From Conchocele bisecta (lineage: Eukaryota; Mollusca; Bivalvia; Lucinida; Thyasiridae): 64,000 nt of DNA. Position 1 is the first letter of the stretch, and each line of letters starts with the position of its first letter. A program made the translations under genes and the position numbers. The stretch spans positions 218,291,679 through 218,355,678 of the forward strand of contig CM055265.1 of assembly GCA_029237695.1 (NCBI GenBank), in the 5' to 3' direction. This document shows positions 54,197-64,000 of the stretch, in pieces. Under the pieces are notes generated by a model. That model saw only the letters and a program-made list of their open reading frames with translations, did no database searches and was not told the DNA's origin.

Positions 54197-54634
54197 CTAT
54201 TTCTTTTTCTTTTGTTTATCTTCTAATATTTCGCTACCTTCCTCTATTAACTGTTGTAATAAACGTGCTTTCTGCACTCGTTTTTGAGGTTTGCCAATGT
54301 TCTTGCTTCTAAGACTGAGGGAAGCCTCATCAGCTATATTCTGTGCTATCTTTTCTATATTCTTTTTTTCCACCCCCTTAAATACCCCCCGAGACATTGC
54401 ACGAGCCATTCTTTTCATAAACTCTTCATTCTTTTCCTTATTTATTAGTGTAGTTAACCCCCTTTCCCTCAAACGGTTTGAAAAAGGTATACCCATTCTT
54501 ATTAATTCTGACCTTAATTCCCTAATTCTGGGAGAAGAACTTTTAGATGGTTTTACACCCCTTTTATCGCTAATCATTGTGCGAATTAACTTAGGGCGAG
54601 GCGCTCTCGTAACTTTATTACGTATATCTGTCAT
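54197..54634 (-). CDS. Polinton basic helical protein (145 aa), unknown function
   Basis: 145 residues, strongly basic, starting MTDIRNKVTRAPRPKLIRTM and ending in a KQKKKK tail. The middle (FMKRMARAMSRGVFKGVEKKNIEKI) is predicted to be helical. It is the first gene inside the right terminal region and reads in the same direction as PolB. Highly basic small proteins in Polintons and related viruses are often DNA- or virion-associated, but no motif proves that here. Confidence 0.5.
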   Translation of the reverse strand: MTDIRNKVTRAPRPKLIRTMISDKRGVKPSKSSSPRIRELRSELIRMGIPFSNRLRERGLTTLINKEKNEEFMKRMARAMSRGVFKGVEKKNIEKIAQNIADEASLSLRSKNIGKPQKRVQKARLLQQLIEEGSEILEDKQKKKK

Positions 54635-54734
54635 TTTCTAATCGTGGAAAATGTATTGTTTTATATAAATACCTGTATGGCTTATGTTCAATAGGGTGTT
54701 TTTTTCATTTTTTTACAATTAATTAATTATAACA

Positions 54735-56193
54735 CCTCATATAGAAGACACATATTTTGTCGGGGCTAGGGGGCTTTCTGTTAGTTTTCTCGTGTTAAAA
54801 TCCGTGGCAAATCTGTGCTGGTTTCAACTACCCTATTTCAACTACCAGACTATAGCAGCTCCACATACGATTGTGATGGGTAGCCGAAACCGCTGCAAAT
54901 CGGAGACACATTTTATACTACAGTATGATATTTTATTTTTACTGTGGGTTGTATTTATTTCGCTTTAAATTAACAGGAAATTTTACTATTTTTGGTACCA
55001 CCCACTGCTTTCAATTCTTCCCCCACACTTCGCGGTAACGAACTGACACGTTTAGAGAGCATTAAAAAAGTAGCCTTAAATAATGTAAGTGGCCATGGTT
55101 TTGAGCCAGAACCGCCATTAACTTGAGATGCAAATGGAGGCTAACATCCATCCCCCAATGGATCTAATTTCTACAAAATTAATTAATTCAATGACATAAC
55201 ACTGGTCCCCAAATTGCGGATGTTTTCAGCTACCTACACTAAACTCATGCGTACCCGCCCACCTAGCTCCCAATTGCTAACTATTCTAATTTTTCCATGT
55301 GTACCCACCTAGGTTAAAATAAGGACCCTATAGGTGTACGTTATAAACTGGTCCCCATAGACCGCTTATAACGATAACTCGATTCCAGCTACTTATATAC
55401 CTAATGACTAACAAGGGCTCACGCACTTTATATGAGGGTATATTAAAAGTGGTCCAGAACCGCCATTCCCTTATACTACAGTATGACATTTTATTTTTTT
55501 ACTGTGGGTTGTATTTATTTCGCTTTAAATTAACAGGAAATTTTTCTATTTTTGGTACCACCCACTGCTTTCAATTCTTCCCCCACACTTCGCGGTAACG
55601 AACTGACACGTTTAGAGAGCATTAAAAAAGTAGCCTTAAATAATGTAAGTGGCCATGGTTTTGAGCCAGAACCGCCATTAACTTGAGATGCAAATGGAGG
55701 CTAACATCCATCCCCCAATGGATCTAATTTCTACAAAATTAATTAATTCAATGACATAACACTGGTCCCCAAATTGCGGATGTTTTCAGCTACCTACACC
55801 AAACTCATGCGTACCCGCCCACCTAGCTCCCAATTGCTAACTATTTCTATTTTTTTCCATGCGTACCCACCTAGGTTAAAATAAGGACCCTGTAGGTGTA
55901 CGTTATAAACTGGTCACCATAGAGCGCTTATAACGATAACGCGATTCCAGCTACGTATATACCTAATAACTAACATGGGCTCACGCACTTTATATGAGGG
56001 AATATTAAAAGTGGTCCAGAACCGCCATTCCCTTATACTACAGTATGACATTTTATTTTTTTACTGTGGGTTGTATTTATTTCGCTTTAAATTAACAGGA
56101 AATTTTTCTATTTTTGGTACCTATGGGGCTACCCACTGCTTTCAATTCTTCCCCCACACTTCGCGGTAACGAACTAACTCCTTATATACTACT
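54735..56193. repeat. Right terminal inverted region with tandem units
   Basis: Inverted counterpart of the left end. Complete units end at about 55,048, 55,608 and 56,175 with CGCGGTAACGAACT. Between 54,781 and 54,900 lies a stretch with no match in the left arm, so the two ends are not simple mirror copies. Each unit can be read as a 60-70-residue frame beginning at its TATATGAGGG side (for example 55,404-55,598 and 55,975-56,169, and 46,976-47,179 in the left arm). The frame is probably kept only because the DNA units are nearly identical. Confidence 0.85.
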
Positions 56194-56965
56194 CCACGTA
56201 TCTCCACGGTAAGTTTACATACACGCTGTCAGGTCCCAAGACAATTTTGAAATTTAGACGCTTATTCCTGCATTCTGTGACATGTACAACTTTATTTAGG
56301 AGTAGGAATTATATGCTATTTTGTGTAGGAAATTTTACTTTTATCGAATTTCTCACAAGAAAGGTGTTATAATCACATTGTGAAGCAGACTATCAAAACT
56401 TTCCGTATACACGTATCTCCACGGTAAGTTTACATACACGCTGTCAGGTCACAAATAGTTTGAATATTTGTTACATTTTGTTATTCACACTGACGTCACT
56501 ATACATATATAATAGTAGTAAATTAACTTGATCCTTGGGCGGTGAAAGCTCGAGTTGGTATTAGGCAGATCAGCTGGATCAACTCGACTGCGTCTCGTTG
56601 ATCAGATGAAATGCCCAAGACCAACGAGAGCTTTCCGGTCCAAGGATGAAGTTACTGTACTAATATTGCGTTTATTATATACCAGTCAAACATTTAAAAC
56701 ACATATATTGCATTGAAAAATCGTATAATTGGATCACAAAGTTGTGATTATTATTGTTTTAACCCCCTTCCGCGACGGGGGGTTTGGAAATTTAGACGCT
56801 AAATCCTGCATTCTTTGACATTTACGACTTTATTTAGGAGTAGGAATTATATGCTATTTTGTGTAGGAACTTTGATTTTTATCGAATTTCTCACAAGAAA
56901 GGCGTTATAATCACATTGTGAAGCAGACTATCAGAAACCTTCCGTATACACGTATCGGCTATTGT
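56194..56965. repeat. Duplicated flank right of the Polinton-like element
   Basis: ACGTATCTCCACGGTAAGTT...CGCTGTCAGGTC occurs at 56,197 and 56,409. A block from AAATTTAGACGCTTATTCCTGC to CAGACTATCA occurs at 56,252-56,398 and again at 56,786-56,932. In between, AACTTGATCCTTGGGC...GTGAAAGCTCG at 56,530 is inverted at 56,622-56,655 (CGAGAGCTTTCCGG...GATGAAGTT), a short foldback. The element has landed in a repeat-rich site. Confidence 0.6.
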
Positions 56966-57775
56966 ATGTAGTAGGTGGCCGATAAGACCCTCCATGATAA
57001 ATTTACTGTCGGGTCAACTCGGCCCTCTTAGATATTATATAAAAATCCTTACGTTCGGGATTACACACAATGGAACACGCTATCTAATGGACACCGGTGT
57101 TTTCTATGGTTCAGGGGTGACAACTGCACCAGATCTTTAAACTTTTTTAAAATCTTAGCACTGACACCACCCTTCATCAACAAAATGCTTAACAAACCCA
57201 CTCCAAACATTAAATTGAACTGTCAAAACACAGTAATCGTCACAGACCGTTTGTTGCTAGTTGAAACGAATTATAATGGAAATAACTTTAAAGTACGCAA
57301 CAGATAGACTCATAGTACAAATAACAATAGGGAGCATAAACACATGCAGGGGCCGAGACGTCCTGACGGCCGAGTGGACCCGAACCCACTATAACACTAA
57401 CAGGCCTACATTAACATAGCTTATGATAGTTGCCATCTGTTGGACAATAATTAGATAACAGTAAAAACTGTAATATAATAATTATTAAACCTGATTCGCC
57501 GTATGCTCGGCGATATCACGGCGTAACCGGGACCCGTCCTCTCCAATTATCGCGCCGACGGCATTGAAAAAACAATTGCCATCATAGCAACGATTTTCAA
57601 CACTTTCAGATCAAAACAAGCAATATCCCGTATAAGCGATGTAACGTCGTCTACTCTTCGACGCACCTCGTCTGTCGCAGACTGGACTGATGCCTGTAGT
57701 ACATTTTGTATGCTGGGAGCAGAAGCCATGTTGTCGTTGTTGTCGTTGTTGTCGTTGTGGTTGTAGCTGATTCCA
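56966..57775. other. No gene recognised
   Basis: A frame at 57,547-57,780 (minus) contains a GTT/GTC-type microsatellite giving N/D repeats, followed by a helical segment. It lacks family features and overlaps the edge of the next inverted-repeat element, so I do not call it. Confidence 0.35.
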
Positions 57776-57779
57776 GGCA

Positions 57780-59805
57780 ACCCGCAAGTCTCTGCAACAC
57801 ACCCACCATTATTGCCAATAATTCGAGAAAAATATGCTGATCAGCAGAAAAAAATCACCAACAATCGGACGGTATGAAAGTTGTAAATTTTTGAAAAAGG
57901 TGGTGATTTTGTACAAAAATCGCAATAAAATTGTAAAAAATATTGCAAAAACATTGTTGAATGATATTACATAAAACATTTGCTAATATATTGCTAAATA
58001 TGTCTTTTCGAATAAAAAAATAATCCGGATCTCCCGGATGACATTTTTTGGGATAAAAGTACAAATTTAATTCAGAAATCGGTAAAAACTGGAATACTTT
58101 TTTTAAATACCAACTGACCACAGATATACTAACAAAATAAATGGCAATATATTTTCAAATGTGTGTTTAACAAATGAACATAATTTCGTATGTGTCGGAT
58201 GTTAGGAAAGTTGTCATTTTGGGGCATAAACATGAAACCATAACTCACTGAAAACAGGAATTCAATCTATAAACAACAATGGGTGAAGACTATCAATGAT
58301 TTAAATTGATCAAATATTCTTAACATGCGTGAAAAATTCAAAACGAGTTATCGTGATTTCTCTATGTCTCCCAGTACGTCCGTCCGTCTGTCCGTCCGCA
58401 GTTCTCTCCACATGGACGGTTGTCGACAGGCCGCTGTTCATTTTGTCATTCATAACCAGTGAATGCGATCGCGTTTATGCGTTTATAAAGCACAGTGAAG
58501 ATATTTGCAGGAAATCTTTTTACAATTGATCAATTTGGAGTCATCGCCTAATCCAAGATGGCCGCTTTAAAAAATGTCAAAATCGTCAAACGACTTTTTC
58601 TCATGAAATGATAGGCATAATTTGACAAAACCCGATGACAATTATTAATACCTCGAGTTCGCACATATTTGCGTGCATATGCCATGTTTCAGAGTCTAGA
58701 AGGCCGCACACGCACATACATAATTACACGCACGCACACACACATATACGTACGCACGCATGCACTTGATACAGACTTATAATCTCCCATACCTCCCATA
58801 TCTTACGACTGATGTTTGCAGTTAAGGACACACATGCACGAACATACTATCATCCTTGGTTGATCATAACTTCTACTGTTTGATTTTGATTTTGCTCTTC
58901 AGAGGATTGTATGTTTGAAATATCAAACGATTCGATGATAGGAAGCAGAAAAGACCGTTAGGATTTAAAACACATTATGTGACCTTGACCCTGGGCTTAA
59001 TGTGGGCGCGACGATCGTGAATGTGTCATTGCCATTGGGTGGTAGAGTACTATGAGAGCAATGTGTGTATGAAATATCAAGCAGATCCGTGTAAGGAAAA
59101 AGAAGTTACAAGACATTTAGCTGAGCGTTATTTTTTTGGTGACGTACGTACTCACTTTGGACGTACGGGAGGTACGGGACGTATGGGCGGCGGTAACGCT
59201 TTATGCTGGTTTACGACTCAGTCGTGGGGACTTACATACAATGTACATGTTTATGTAGTTATATGTATAAACATAAGCACATATTTTGGTGTATATCTAA
59301 TAAAACATCTTGTTTTCAGTTTTCAGCATGTTTTTTAAATTAGGTACTTATTTACCAACTTTAAATACCACTTTCTCGTTACCAGATGTCTTCGATTTTT
59401 TTTTCATGTGAATAATAGCTATTTATCAATATTGTATCCAATTTTCGGTATTAAGTCTCTAAATAGTTGGCCGAAATATTTTTTCAAAAATTACTACAAT
59501 TTATGCACTCATTTGATAGTTTTAACCCAAAAATGTTACCCAATATGCTCAAATAATTTTTTTTTCTATGAACACTATGTCAATAAATGTTTTATTAAGT
59601 TCGTTTGATAATATCACCACACGTTTTATCTCCATATCTATTTTTGAATTTTTCGCGATTTTCGCACCAAATTACCACTTTTTCCCCAAAATGACAGCTT
59701 TCCTACCCTCTGATTTTAGGTGATCTTTTTCTGCTGATCAGCATATGTTTCTCGAATTATTGGCAATAATGGCATATGTGTTGTAGAGACTTTCGGGTCA
59801 AATCT
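57780..59805. mobile_element. Old inverted-repeat element of about 2 kb
   Basis: The left arm (CAAGTCTCTGCAACACACCC...ATTATTGCCAATAATTCGAG...ATGCTGATCAGCAGAAAAA) is matched in reverse at 59,710-59,790. Complementarity continues, diverged, for more than 200 bp. The interior has HINE-like remains: CCGTCCGTCTGTCCGTCCG at 58,378 and ATGTGACCTTGACCCTGGGC at 58,977. No transposase seen; family unknown. Confidence 0.6.
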
Positions 59806-61134
59806 ATATTCCCTGGCCTATTATATGGTAGTGCCAAATATACGTGGCTCCTGGCATATCTCATCATGGTGACACTGGACCAACCATGTTTTAATATTTA
59901 GTGTGTTGGTATTGTACCACATGCATATTTACTGCGAACATAATTGTAGCCACCAGGATGTAACCTACTGATTTGTATCTGTATTTGCTACCATTTACGT
60001 GTACCTTGTCACTTAATTTTTAGCGACTTTCAAAAATATCACATTGAATCAGCCGTACGATTGCCGTTTGATAACAATGTAAATATTCTTTAAAATGACC
60101 ACAATATAGCAATGTTACTAGTATATTTGCAATCATTGCAGACACTGATCAGACTGCACAGATGCACGGGTCTCCAATATTTATACATTTAAGAAGTCCG
60201 ACTTTGTCAGATCGTTGTTAATTTACTTACTACATTGTACTAAACAATTAATGTACGCCTGTGTGCTTTGTTTTTTTTATGAAAGGGCGGTTCTAGTCGG
60301 AGTCGTGTAAATAATAGAAAGCAAATACACACACATTCCAGATTTGTAGATTAAACGCGTCTAAATTATGAAACACAACACAAATAAATTGCACATTTGT
60401 TTTTCAAATTAATTATTCCCGACGAGAGGATGTAATGCCGGTATTTTATCGGGACATGCATATTGCAGGTTTATGAAAAAGAAAAATATTTCATATGGTA
60501 AACCCATTATCAAAAATTCAAACCCACACAAATATAAAAATACACAGTAATGGATACTTTTGCTGTGAATGTTCTGTTGGCCACTTTCGATTTTAACAAC
60601 TGTACATTCCATTTTCTAAATAAATACGCATGCTGTCGCGCGGGCATCAGTCACGAAAATAACAAATACTAATTATTATGTGAAGGAATCTGCATAGTAC
60701 AGTTGATAAATCCGAACATAAAATTTGAAGACACTTACAAAAGGTGGGGGGGGGGTATGGGGGGGGGGCAGCCAAGGGAGTGGGGGTCAGCGTAGAATAT
60801 CCCCATAGACCTGGGGTGGGGGGCCTGGTCCCCTCAATAATTCTGTAATAAAGCACTTTTCTCATCCTCAAACTTGCTGAGAATGCAGGAAATGGCGTTT
60901 CACGCCTTTTAGATTTCAAAACTTTCCGGGGAGCATGACCCCGACAGCAACATCGGGTCTTTTGGGCCCTCAAGACTGGGCCATGAGAATGCAGGGTATT
61001 GCGTTTCGCGCCTTTTAGATTTCAAAAAATTACGGGGGAGCATGACGAAACATGTATATGAATTTATTATGGCGATGGTGGCAAATTACGAAGCCGCAGG
61101 TCGTCTAATTATATATTTAAAATCGATAGTGCAT
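59806..61134. other. No gene; a low-complexity G-run region
   Basis: A purine-rich GGGGGGGG stretch at 60,742-60,775. AATGCAGGAAATGGCGTTTC...GCCTTTTAGATTTCAAAA...GGGGAGCATGACCCC (60,883-60,945) is repeated at 60,987-61,045, a short direct duplication. No coding features. Confidence 0.45.
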
Positions 61135-63690
61135 GGGTGGGAAACCACCAGACCTTCCCAATATTGTGTATGTGGAAAGCTGTCCGGTGGCAACTTCCGT
61201 GAACGTCCGGTGGCCCAAAAACTTTGTAAACAAGGTGAGTACGAGTGACATTTTTATATTAATTTCATACACGTGGGCCCTTTCTCGAAAATCGGGCTCT
61301 GTTCTGCAGTAGATATATATGTCTTCTTTGTGTACAAAGTGATTTTGGCACGAATTTATGTAATTTGTAGAAGTTGGAACTGTTCTACGATGGTAGGTCT
61401 GTCCGAGTTGCACGTGGTGTTTCATATTTGAACTAAGTTTCCCAATATATTTACGAATTTCGACACCCTGTCCGGTGTATACAACACAAGAACCCCCTTA
61501 ACATCGGTCCTGACGAAAAACAATCACCGATTTACACGGTATTTCAAAGTTACGGCCATTTTTTCCATATTGAAAGTCTGTTGGAAACGGTGAACGTCTG
61601 GTGGCAATGGGATTTCACCAGTGACAGCATTTAATCGCCCTGTGTCTGTGGTTTGTTTGGGTTTAATGGCCGATCATTTACCAGGGTCATCTAAGGCCGG
61701 GTCAATGGGTTCATACTGAGCCCACTTATTATCTATGGAATAGACAACGGTGCCAAAATCAGAGCTCAAATGATGATACATTGTATTTAGAAAAGCTACA
61801 TATCCAGCTATGAATTGAGAACTTGTATGATGTGTTCCAGGCCCGCGACACACCGAATCACTTAGCAACCTCCCAAGCGCAGTAAAGTTCATCTACATAT
61901 ACATGGTGTACCGAGCTGACACTATCGGTACTATTCTTGCTGCTTTTAAAATGACCAATAAGCCAATACCCCAATTCAGCTCTCATGACGAGGTAACGGC
62001 CGACCCAGATAGTAAAATGTTATCGAGTCCAGCAAACAAGTCTACTCATATGCTGCCAGAGTTGAGATGTCACTCAGTCGGCTATTAGGTGCTGTGCGGA
62101 TTTTGGTCAATGTTTATTATAAAATGGTTGATGGATAGCACTTTGTGAACATATTGTAAATAGCAAATGAATGTTGTCGCCTTTGTGTTTCTATTACTGT
62201 AGAAAAATATTGACTGCTATCATTAATAATAAGTTGGCATTAACACTTTAAACGCAGTTGGCATGTTTATAACATTCCGAAAAACAAACTTTGCTGTCGT
62301 TGTTGTTGCTGTCGGTAAATAAGATATCCCACGCTAATTTTTCATGACACACATACCTCGCTGGCTTAACTCTTTCGCTGCCAAATTGTTTCAAGAAACA
62401 TGATTTTTGTTCTGCATGTTGTTTTTTTCTAACTCAAGTATTTCAGGTAAAGTGCATGTACTATCTAGGTTTTGAACTTTGCAATGTAACGTAAGGTAGA
62501 ACAAGTTAGAATCGGGAAATCATTGGGTCTTATTGGACGGTGGTAAACGTAGGAGAAGTATTTTTCTTTATACTCCGTGGGCAGGTTGTCTGTTTTATCA
62601 GGAAACTTTACACGATCGTGAACTGGTAGACCAATGGATCAGTGCTTGTACCTAGATACGTCTTTACGGTTTCGTATGTTTCGTGCAAGCTTGCGGTGGT
62701 TTTACTCCCGGCACTCGGGCTTTCCTCCACTGCAAACACAGGCCACGACCGGCCGCTTTGTTGGTTCCCAGCTAGCAATCTACATGGGACACATATGGGC
62801 GTGCGTGCTGGGTTTTGTGCTAGCATGATGGCCATGTGTATATAGCAAGCCCCATTGGTTTTTGGTTTGGGACTTTTTTCAATAGACCAGGTACATTTCT
62901 GCGGGGCGTTCCGTGGACACTACCCTTCTTGTCTTGTGGCTTGAATGGGTGCGCCTCTGACAGGCGGGCAATACGGAATACATAAATATGGTAGCAAAGA
63001 AAATCGATTCTGAAATTGGTGTTCCGGCCACTCCTGCGCATTCCTTAAGTTAGCACACCCCGTTTCTTCCAACACAACTGAAAACTCCTATTTATAAGGG
63101 ACACGACGATATCAGTTATGTCAATATCGGTCGAAAATTGGTGAAGTCATAGGACCTGAAGCGTGCCTACCCATGTTTCGACAAAAAAAAGTCATAATTG
63201 GCACTGAATCCCATTGCCACCAGACGTTCTCCGTTTCCACCAGACTTTCACTATGGAAAAAATGGCCGTAATAACTATGGAATAACGTGTAAATCGGTGA
63301 TTGTTTTTTTGTCAGGACCGATGTTAAGATGGTTCTTGTGTTGTATACACCGGGCAGGGTGTCGAAATTTGTAAATATATTGGGAAACTTAGTTCAAATA
63401 TGAAACATCACGTGCAACTCGGACAGACCTACCATCGTAGAACAGTTCCAACTTCTACAAATTACATAAATTCGTGCCAAAATCACTTTGTACACAAAGA
63501 AGACATATATATCTACTGCAGAACAGAGCCCGATTTTCGAGAAAGGGCCCACGTGTATGAAATTAATATAAAAATGTCACTCGTACTCACCTTGTTTACA
63601 AAGTTTTTGGGCCACCGGACGTTCACGGAAGTTGCCACCGGACAGCTTTCCACATACACAATATTGGGAAGGTCTGGTGGTTTCCCACCC
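61135..63690. mobile_element. Young foldback element, arms of about 480 bp, nearly identical
   Basis: The left arm 61,135-61,613 and right arm 63,208-63,690 are inverted copies differing at only a few sites (for example GTGGTGTTTC against GTGATGTTTC). The ends are GGGTGGGAAACCACCAGACC and its complement. CCGGTGG or CTGGTGG boxes recur several times per arm. The inner 1.6 kb shows no transposase; it contains a GGCCGATCATTTACC...AGGCCGG repeat piece at 61,660. No target duplication is evident. The 97-102-residue frames in the two arms are the same sequence read from each copy. Confidence 0.78.
61614..63207. other. Central part of the foldback, no recognised gene
   Basis: Frames of 60-75 codons occur (62,608-62,845 on both strands) without family features. 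Around 62,640-62,830 the base composition is nearer to coding-like G+C, but no domain is visible. Confidence 0.4.
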
Positions 63691-64000
63691 GTGTAGTGGT
63701 GCGTGTGTTTTGTTCACTACATGTGTACATATCATGGTTTTATTCTGTTCAATGTTTGATAGTACTATACATACTAACACTTGTAGATACATTTAGATAA
63801 TACAGTTTACAGTAAGCACCGTCAATGAGTTTATGAACACTCATTTCCACTGTAGGCTGTTGAGTTTCATTGTACAAACGTCGCCGTTTCAATAACGTCA
63901 TTTTCTCGATGACATTACGTTTCTTTCCGTGCGTGATTCACACGGTGTTGCAAAAAGTGAGATAAAACAAAACCATTAAGCATACTTGAATTTTCTTTTC
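63691..64000. other. Window end, nothing recognised
   Basis: AT-rich sequence with no open frame of note and no repeat shared with the rest of the window. Confidence 0.4.

Larger units (their letters stand above)
46952..56193. mobile_element. Polinton/Maverick-like element, PolB-bearing, decayed
   Basis: A 9.24-kb element. The left end AGTAGTATATAGGGAGTCAG and right end (read inward) AGTAGTATATAAGGAGTTAG are inverted copies, giving the AG...CT termini known for Polintons. CCACG is present directly outside both ends (46,947-46,951 and 56,194-56,198), a 5-bp duplication; Polintons usually make 6 bp, and the sixth base here differs. The inverted terminal regions are long (46,952 to about 48,183; about 54,735 to 56,193) and internally repeated. 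The centre carries a protein-primed family B polymerase (minus strand) and small ORFs on both strands. I found no capsid, FtsK-like ATPase, protease or retroviral-type integrase, and the polymerase is frameshifted. It is therefore an immobile or non-autonomous copy. Confidence 0.82.

Noticed and set aside
46952..56193. Retroviral-type integrase or capsid gene within the Polinton-like element
   Set aside because: Looked for in the frames between the terminal regions; none longer than 200 residues other than PolB exists, and no HHCC/DDE or capsid-like pattern is visible.
57547..57780. Small N/D-repeat protein (77 aa)
   Set aside because: The N-terminal repeat is a trinucleotide microsatellite, the frame has no family features, and it touches the edge of an inverted-repeat element.
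61117..61425. Duplicated 102-residue protein gene in the foldback arms
   Set aside because: Identity of the two frames follows from identical arms; there is no start context or domain to support coding in this direction.

Overview
The window looks like nuclear DNA of an animal, most likely a bivalve mollusc. It is AT-rich and gene-poor, and it is full of short non-autonomous transposons. The one host gene is a FOXO transcription factor with an invertebrate-type sequence. Several repeat families have the layout of 'pearl'/HINE elements known from bivalves: tandem core repeats of about 150-180 bp next to an (ACGG)n microsatellite. The species cannot be named from the sequence alone.

Layout: 1-22,000 lies downstream of the gene and is a mosaic of interspersed repeats, TTAA-flanked hairpin MITEs, tRNA-derived SINE pieces and nested HINE elements. 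FOXO is on the minus strand. Exon 1 (44,746-45,087) holds the start, the first Akt site and the N-terminal half of the forkhead domain. Exon 2 (22,042-23,523) holds the rest of the protein. They join in phase 0 inside the forkhead domain across a 21.2-kb intron and predict 607 residues. The intron (23,524-44,745) carries a 1.3-kb hAT-like foldback, several HINE families (26.3-27.6, 30.2, 32.4-36.3, 36.4-38.5 and 38.6-41.0 kb), a perfect 63-bp hairpin, a mariner-like MITE, and a 1.06-kb insert. That insert encodes a small zinc-finger/coiled-coil protein of the type seen in large DNA viruses.

Upstream of FOXO, 46,952-56,193 is a 9.2-kb Polinton/Maverick-like element. It has AG...CT ends, inverted terminal regions of 1.2-1.5 kb built from tandem units of about 560-575 bp, and a 5-bp CCACG duplication. 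It carries a decayed protein-primed family B DNA polymerase and five or six small ORFs. I see no capsid, packaging ATPase, protease or integrase. The zinc-finger insert in the FOXO intron begins with the same 19 bp as this element, so the two appear related. The right end of the window has an old 2-kb inverted-repeat element (57.8-59.8 kb) and a young 2.56-kb foldback with nearly identical arms of about 480 bp (61,135-63,690).

The main lessons are the dense nesting of mobile elements in and around an intact regulatory gene, internal 'empty sites' that fix the boundaries of some elements, and two related virus-like elements, one with a polymerase and one with a zinc-finger gene.
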